DNA from: CBDFLD01 sp965249005
GTDB lineage: Bacteria; Acidobacteriota; UBA6911
Direction: 5' to 3'
DNA length: 64,000 nucleotides
Assembly (NCBI GenBank): GCA_965249005.1
Contig: CBDFLD010000018.1
Location: 62,001-126,000, forward strand
Notes under the pieces: model-generated
The model's input: only the letters and a program-made list of their open reading frames with translations
What the model was told of the DNA's origin: nothing
Databases searched by the model: none
In this document: positions 59,796 through 64,000 of the stretch, piece after piece
Layout: each line of letters begins with the position of its first letter
Numbering within the stretch: position 1 is the first letter of the stretch
Translations under genes and position numbers: made by a program

Positions 59796-62293
59796 CCTGC
59801 GCCTGCAAGCAGAGCGGAACCTGCAACAACCTCTGGCGTGATACGGGTCAGGCCATCCCAGTCTTCGCGGTATACGTGAAAGCCGAGATTGTCGACCTCG
59901 AAGCCCGTGCGCCACTCGAGCCAAACCCCACCATCGTAGCCGGTAGCTGCAAAGGAGGTGAGTGTGACGGCGGTTGGTCCTGTTTCGAAAACTTCGATCG
60001 TGTTATTCAGCGTTGTGGCCCCTATCGTAATGGATTCGCTGGTTGGCACCACGCTGGACCGGGTGACGGTGGTTCCCTTGGGATATATCACTTTGACCGT
60101 ATAGGTGGCTCCCCCACCGGTTGCCAACCCAAAGTGCTGGATACGCGGGCCATGCGAACCCATGCCCACGCCCCCGAACGGCTCTCTCACTGCCAGTAGT
60201 GTCGTGGCCGAAGAATCCCAGAGCTCGACCCGGGCCCCGGTTCCGTCCTTGGGGGAGTAGCCGTTGCCCAGCCCGGTCAACTTCACTTTCAAGTAGTTGC
60301 TGTCGTTGAGAGTGTTTCGGAACAACTTACTGTCGCTGGTGTTGCCGCCGACAAACAAGTCCAGGTCGCCGTCCAGATCGTAGTCTGCCCACATGGCTCC
60401 ATAATTGGCCGACGAGTCGTCCAGGCCGAAGGAGGCGGCCACATCGGTGAAGGTCCCATCGTCGTTGTTGTCGAAAAACTGGTTGGCTGCGTCGGAGTGG
60501 GCGACGTAAAGGTCGAGGTCTCCATCATGATCAAAGTCGCCCCAGGTCACGCCCTTGGTGTTCGAAGACGTTCCTGCCACGCCCGCGGTCGTGGTGACAT
60601 CGGTAAATGTGCCATTGCCGTTGTTGCGGTGGAGCTCGTTGGATCCGTTACCGCCCAAGTAGAGGTCGAAATCGCCGTCGTTGTCGTAGTCTCCCCAGGC
60701 AGTGCCGTTGTAGCCGCCATTGTCGTCGGTGATATTGAAGGTTGTAACCAAGGTGAACGTGCTATCGCCGTCGTTTTCCAGGAGCCGGACCGTATTGCCG
60801 ATGCGGAAGAGAATGTCGATGTCGCTGTCCCCGTCGTAATCCACGACTCCCGTCATCTCACCATTGCCGGAGACCGCGTTTAGGCCATCGGGCTGCAGGC
60901 TGGTGAAAGTGGCATCACCGTCGTTGCTGTAGATGTAGTTGCCGTTGGTGGTCCCGTTGTGGGCGAACATGTCCAGGTCACCGTCGTTGTCGTAATCAAG
61001 CCAACTGAGGTCCCCAAGGTTGTTGATGCCTGTGATGCCGACGGTCGCGTTGTCCTGCAGCGTGAAGGTGTTGTTCCCGTTATTCTTGCTGAGTTTCATA
61101 TCAGCCGTGGCGGCGAAATCCAGGTCGCCGTCGTTATCGTAGTCGCCCCAGTGGGCACCCCGGCTGTTGCCCGTCAGGGACGGCCCGGCAGAGAAGGTTC
61201 CGTCTCCGTCGTTCGTGTAAAGCGCATTTGCCGTCGAGACATAGAGATCGGGGTAACCATCGATGTCATAGTCGCCCCAGCCAACCCCGTAGTCGTTGCT
61301 GATGCTGCCGAGGCCGGCGGTGGTGGTATAGTCGGTGAAATCAGGAATGTGGAGGTAGTGAAAGCCCATGTCTACCGTGCCGGTATCGTCGATTCCGTCT
61401 GTGCGGGTGGACTTGTCGGTATAGCCAAGGTTGGCGGCCGTGTCACTCCCGGCGTCGATAGCGGGGCTGTCCGACCCTTCTCCGGTAGCGACGTGGCTCA
61501 GGTGAAAGTCGCCTCCGCCGGCGTTGATGAACAGCGGATTGGAGGAAATGTTTCCGGTACCGGTCAGGACACTGCCGATGTAATCGTTGTAATTCGCTGT
61601 CGCCAGAGAGGTGTTGTCGACCGTGTCCCAGATGATGTTGTCCTCGTAGAGATTTCCCGTTCCGTCCGCCCCCTCGATTGCCCAGTCGGTACAGGCGTAG
61701 ATCGTGTTGTTCCGGAAGGTGTTGCTGGTGCCCGCCGTGATACCGTCGTCATCGATATTATAGATGAGGTTGTTCTCCACCAGGCAGCTGGTACTGGTGT
61801 CCAGGTAGATCGCGTCACGACCGGTGTCATGGAAGATATTGTTGCGAATGGTGACATCATTGGAGGTGCCCACCCAGACGTTCCCGTCAGTACCGGTGCT
61901 GTCGAGGACGTCGGTGTGCTCGAAACCATCGATGACGATGTAGTCATCGCTGATGAGATCGAAGGAACGGGTTCGCGTGGCTTGGCCATCGATAATGACC
62001 CGGCCCTCAGCCTTGTAGGTAATGAGATTCCCGGAAGTGCCGCTGTTTAAAGGTGCCACCGCTTCAAAGTAGGTACCGCGTTGAACAAGGACTGTGTCGC
62101 CGGCCACCATCGTGTCGGCAGCCTTCTGGATGGTGAGCCAAGCACCGGAGGGGATGTTGGAGGTCCCGGCGTTACTGTTGTTGCCGTCCTTGCGCACATA
62201 ATAAGTCGCGGCGCCGGCCGGCCGCGCCAGGAAAAGTGCGACCGTGCCGAGGAGCAAGGTGAGCCGAACTCTGCGTCCCCGTTTCGTCTTCAT
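59796..62293 (-). pseudogene. N-terminal half of the giant secreted protein: beta-helix, VCBS/FG-GAP and ASPIC domains
   Basis: The start is ATG 62293 with signal peptide (LTLLLGTVALFLARPAGAA). A right-handed parallel beta-helix follows (about 30-310; VTIRNNIFHDTGRDAIYLD, CLVENNLIYNIDDDGI). About seven calcium-binding FG-GAP/VCBS repeats come next (WGDYDNDGDLDFAAT, WLDYDNDGDLDMFAHN, WGDFDHDGDLDLYVAH), then an ASPIC/UnbV-like block (NYLKVKLTGLGNGYSPKDGT) and the start of the region linking to the peptidase (VTLTSFAATGYDGGVWLEWR). With the other half and one target duplicate the gene is 4857 bases, 1618 residues. The insertion has separated the signal and binding domains from the protease. Confidence 0.88.
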
Positions 62294-62867
62294 GATGCCA
62301 TGGCTATCGATGCTCAGCCCGCTAGCTATCGGGTTTTGCAATGCCTTCCGCCGCTCTTGTAATGCTGCTCTTGTTCGGACCTGGTGCTCCGGTGCTCCCA
62401 TCAAGAGTGCATGAGCCGGGGGGCTGGCACGATCAAAGACGGCAACCGTATTCCATGAGTCCAGTGACTCCCTCGCGTGTGTGCTGTCCGGGTGGAATAC
62501 CTATCAGCGCTGACTGGCGCAACGCGCCAGTCGCTTGGGAACGTAACTGCACAGCGCACCGTGAAAAACCGTGGTTCTTGACGATTTGCTAAGTTACACG
62601 CATAGCAGCAGATCCGCGAGCAGTTACTTAAGAGCCACCACTCACTGAGCAATCGACCCGGATTTCCAGAAAGCCAGGGCCGCAGCAGATGTCCCATATG
62701 CACGAACACCCACACCGGCCGCCCTCCTGCATACGCAGACAGCGTCACCTGATTCTTGCTATTTCCGCATCGGCGATTTCGCTCCAAGACTTTATCTGGT
62801 ACGCGCGGACTGTAACCCCCTACTCCGATTCTTGTTCCGGGTACTGGAATCGACTATACTTCGAATA
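62294..62867. other. Intergenic region containing a hairpin-repeat copy
   Basis: Apart from the repeat at 62500-62628 I see no feature. A minus-strand frame of about 128 codons (62401-62787) crosses the repeat and is not credited; its part beyond 62640 could be a gene remnant without recognisable motif. Confidence 0.4.
62500..62628 (-). repeat. Hairpin repeat family, inverted copy
   Basis: Read on the minus strand this matches the 141-bp array unit: CTCGCGGATCTGCTG, GTGTAACTTAGCAAATCG, AAGAACCACG and the hairpin at 62512-62532 (GACTGGCGC, loop AAC, GCGCCAGTC). Compared with the array, the fourth stem pair has changed from C-G to T-A on both arms. Confidence 0.8.
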
Positions 62868-63482
62868 ATGAATTACCGTAGCCGCACCCTCGCTACTGCG
62901 GCTTTCCTGTTCTTGCTTGCGATTCCACTCCTGGGCAAGTACAAGATCAAGCCCATAGAGCCCAAACCGGCCGCAGATTACAAATGCCACCTCGACTTCC
63001 AGAACGTGGTGATCGGAGCCTTTGCCGCAACCAACGAAAAACGGGTGCTGGAGCTTTTCGACGAAAAGAAGATCCACAAGAAGAAAATCCTGCCGGTCCT
63101 GATCGTAATCGAGAACAATAACGATTTCGCCATCCGCTTGCACGAGAGAGACATCTATCTGGTCCGCGCCGACGGCACCAACGTCTCCGCTCTTCCGGTG
63201 GGGGAAGCGTTTCTGTCGGTGGTACTGAAAAAAACCCCTTCCGAGAACCCGGCCCAGGCAAGCATTCTGCTGAACGACTACAAGAAGAGCGCCATGTTGG
63301 CGGATTTCCAGCACAAGCACTTCGACGAAAGAATGATCGCGCCCTTTGGCTCCGACTACGGAGTCGTCTTCTTCCCTCTCCCAGAGCCTGACCAGCGGCA
63401 GGGGCTACGCCTGTATCTACCCGAGGTGGAGAACGTGACCACCGGGCAGGAACTGATTTTCTTCGAAATCGATCTGGAATGA
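62868..63482 (+). CDS. Exported protein of unknown function (204 aa)
   Basis: ATG 62868 begins a signal peptide (MNYRSRTLATAAFLFLLAIPLLG). The mature part is a single beta-rich domain (YKCHLDFQNVVIGAFAATNE, KILPVLIVIENNNDFAIRLHERDIYLVRADG), which recalls Ig-like domains, without catalytic motifs. An upstream in-frame ATG (62832) would place residues before the signal. The downstream gene follows after 94 bases and also is exported. Confidence 0.65.
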   Translation: MNYRSRTLATAAFLFLLAIPLLGKYKIKPIEPKPAADYKCHLDFQNVVIGAFAATNEKRVLELFDEKKIHKKKILPVLIVIENNNDFAIRLHERDIYLVRADGTNVSALPVGEAFLSVVLKKTPSENPAQASILLNDYKKSAMLADFQHKHFDERMIAPFGSDYGVVFFPLPEPDQRQGLRLYLPEVENVTTGQELIFFEIDLE

Positions 63483-63576
63483 GGCCGGGGACGAGGAATG
63501 AACCGCACAGCGACGGATCGCATCCATGTAGGAGAAGGACCCTGGTATTGAATATTGTCCTTTTTTGAGGTGCCCG

Positions 63577-64000
63577 TGAAAGTATACTGGCTGTCGCTCT
63601 TACTCTGCGCCCCCCATATCATCGCCCAGAGCCTGGACGACGTCATCATCCCCAGCAAGACGGAGATCTTCATCGAGCTGCAGAGAACCATCAACAGCAG
63701 GACGGCCCAGACGGGAGACAAGTTTCTGGCCACGGTCGCCGCACCGGTTGCCGTCGATGACCGGATCATCATCCCCGTTGGTAGCTACATCATCGGTCAG
63801 GTTGAAATGGCCAAAGGGTCGGGTCGCGTGAAAGGCAAGAGTCAGCTGTGGCTGAATTGCGATACCGTGATCCTCCCGACCGGAGTCACCCGGAAGATGG
63901 AGTCGGTCGTGATCATGGCAGAGGGCTACAGCAGTCGGGACACCGACGAGCGCGGCGTGATCACCCACGGGGGCAGCCAGGGCGGTGAGGTCGCGAAGGG
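63577..64000 (+). CDS. Exported protein, 3' end outside the window
   Basis: GTG 63577, eight bases after GAGG, opens a frame with a short signal (MKVYWLSLLLCAPHIIAQ if read from this start) and a beta-rich domain with SLDDVIIPSKTEIFIELQRT and DKFLATVAAPVAVDDRIII, GSYIIGQVEMAKGSGRVKG. This pattern recalls TrbI/VirB10-like beta domains but is not proof. A GTG two codons earlier is possible. The frame is open at the window end. Confidence 0.6.

Noticed and set aside
60959..62050. A 363-codon open frame on the + strand rich in Val and Asp
   Set aside because: It is the antisense of the VCBS/beta-helix coding region, whose regular GAT/GAC-rich codons leave the reverse strand open. It has no ribosome site or family motif.

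Overview
The window looks like a chromosomal segment of a GC-rich (roughly 58-60 percent by eye), Gram-negative, respiring bacterium. The gene mix suggests Acidobacteriota or a neighbouring lineage: a HTH-TM-PD40 beta-propeller protein, a Rieske/split cytochrome b complex with a large multihaem cytochrome c, many secreted proteins of unknown role, ASPIC/VCBS-type proteins, and a bacterial topoisomerase VI. The assignment is inference; no rRNA, tRNA or other taxonomic marker gene is present. I found no CRISPR array.

Region 1 (1-8456) is a graveyard of gene pieces: truncated PAP2-type, STN-like and MBOAT genes, an exactly duplicated 136-bp segment, two diverged copies of an unknown C-terminal coding fragment, a frameshifted IS110 transposase and a complete IS5-family element. 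Only the SGNH-like gene and the IS5 transposase look intact. Region 2 (8457-10786) holds a DASS/SLC13 anion transporter followed by a double-domain universal stress protein. Region 3 (about 10900-14392) is a nested transposon: an IS110-family transposase gene is split by an IS1182/IS5-like element, and removing that element with one CTAG copy restores the frame exactly. A 141-bp tandem repeat with a strong hairpin follows.

Region 4 (14390-21520) has an ECF sigma factor overlapping an anti-sigma gene that is fused to a TlpA-type thioredoxin, an IS256 copy, and a two-gene unit ending in a 1132-aa secreted HEXXH metalloprotease-like protein. Region 5 (21730-24665) encodes both subunits of topoisomerase VI. 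Region 6 (24992-31040) is a cyclophilin followed by a tightly packed set: nucleotide-translocase-like/HEAT fusion, cyclic-nucleotide-binding protein, histidine kinase and receiver-only regulator. Region 7 (31181-40123) carries secreted or surface proteins (phosphatase superfamily, DUF1573, beta-propeller), a methyltransferase and a HEAT protein.

Region 8 (40318-46565) is a respiratory operon: Rieske protein, cytochrome b in two pieces, an eight-haem cytochrome c and a cupredoxin-like lipoprotein. Together they look like a quinol-oxidising complex with its own electron acceptors. Region 9 (46570-54930) has mostly housekeeping and stress genes: a P1-family (NylC-like) peptidase, a ferritin-like protein, a peroxiredoxin whose peroxidatic cysteine codon is an in-frame TGA (probable selenocysteine), thyA-folA, and an operon of an alkyltransferase-like protein, an NTF2-like protein and QueG. 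Region 10 (55295-64000) includes a giant secreted protein of about 1618 residues (beta-helix, VCBS/ASPIC, C25-type peptidase) cut in two by a second IS256 copy with a 9-bp target duplication, plus two exported proteins of unknown function, the last running off the window.
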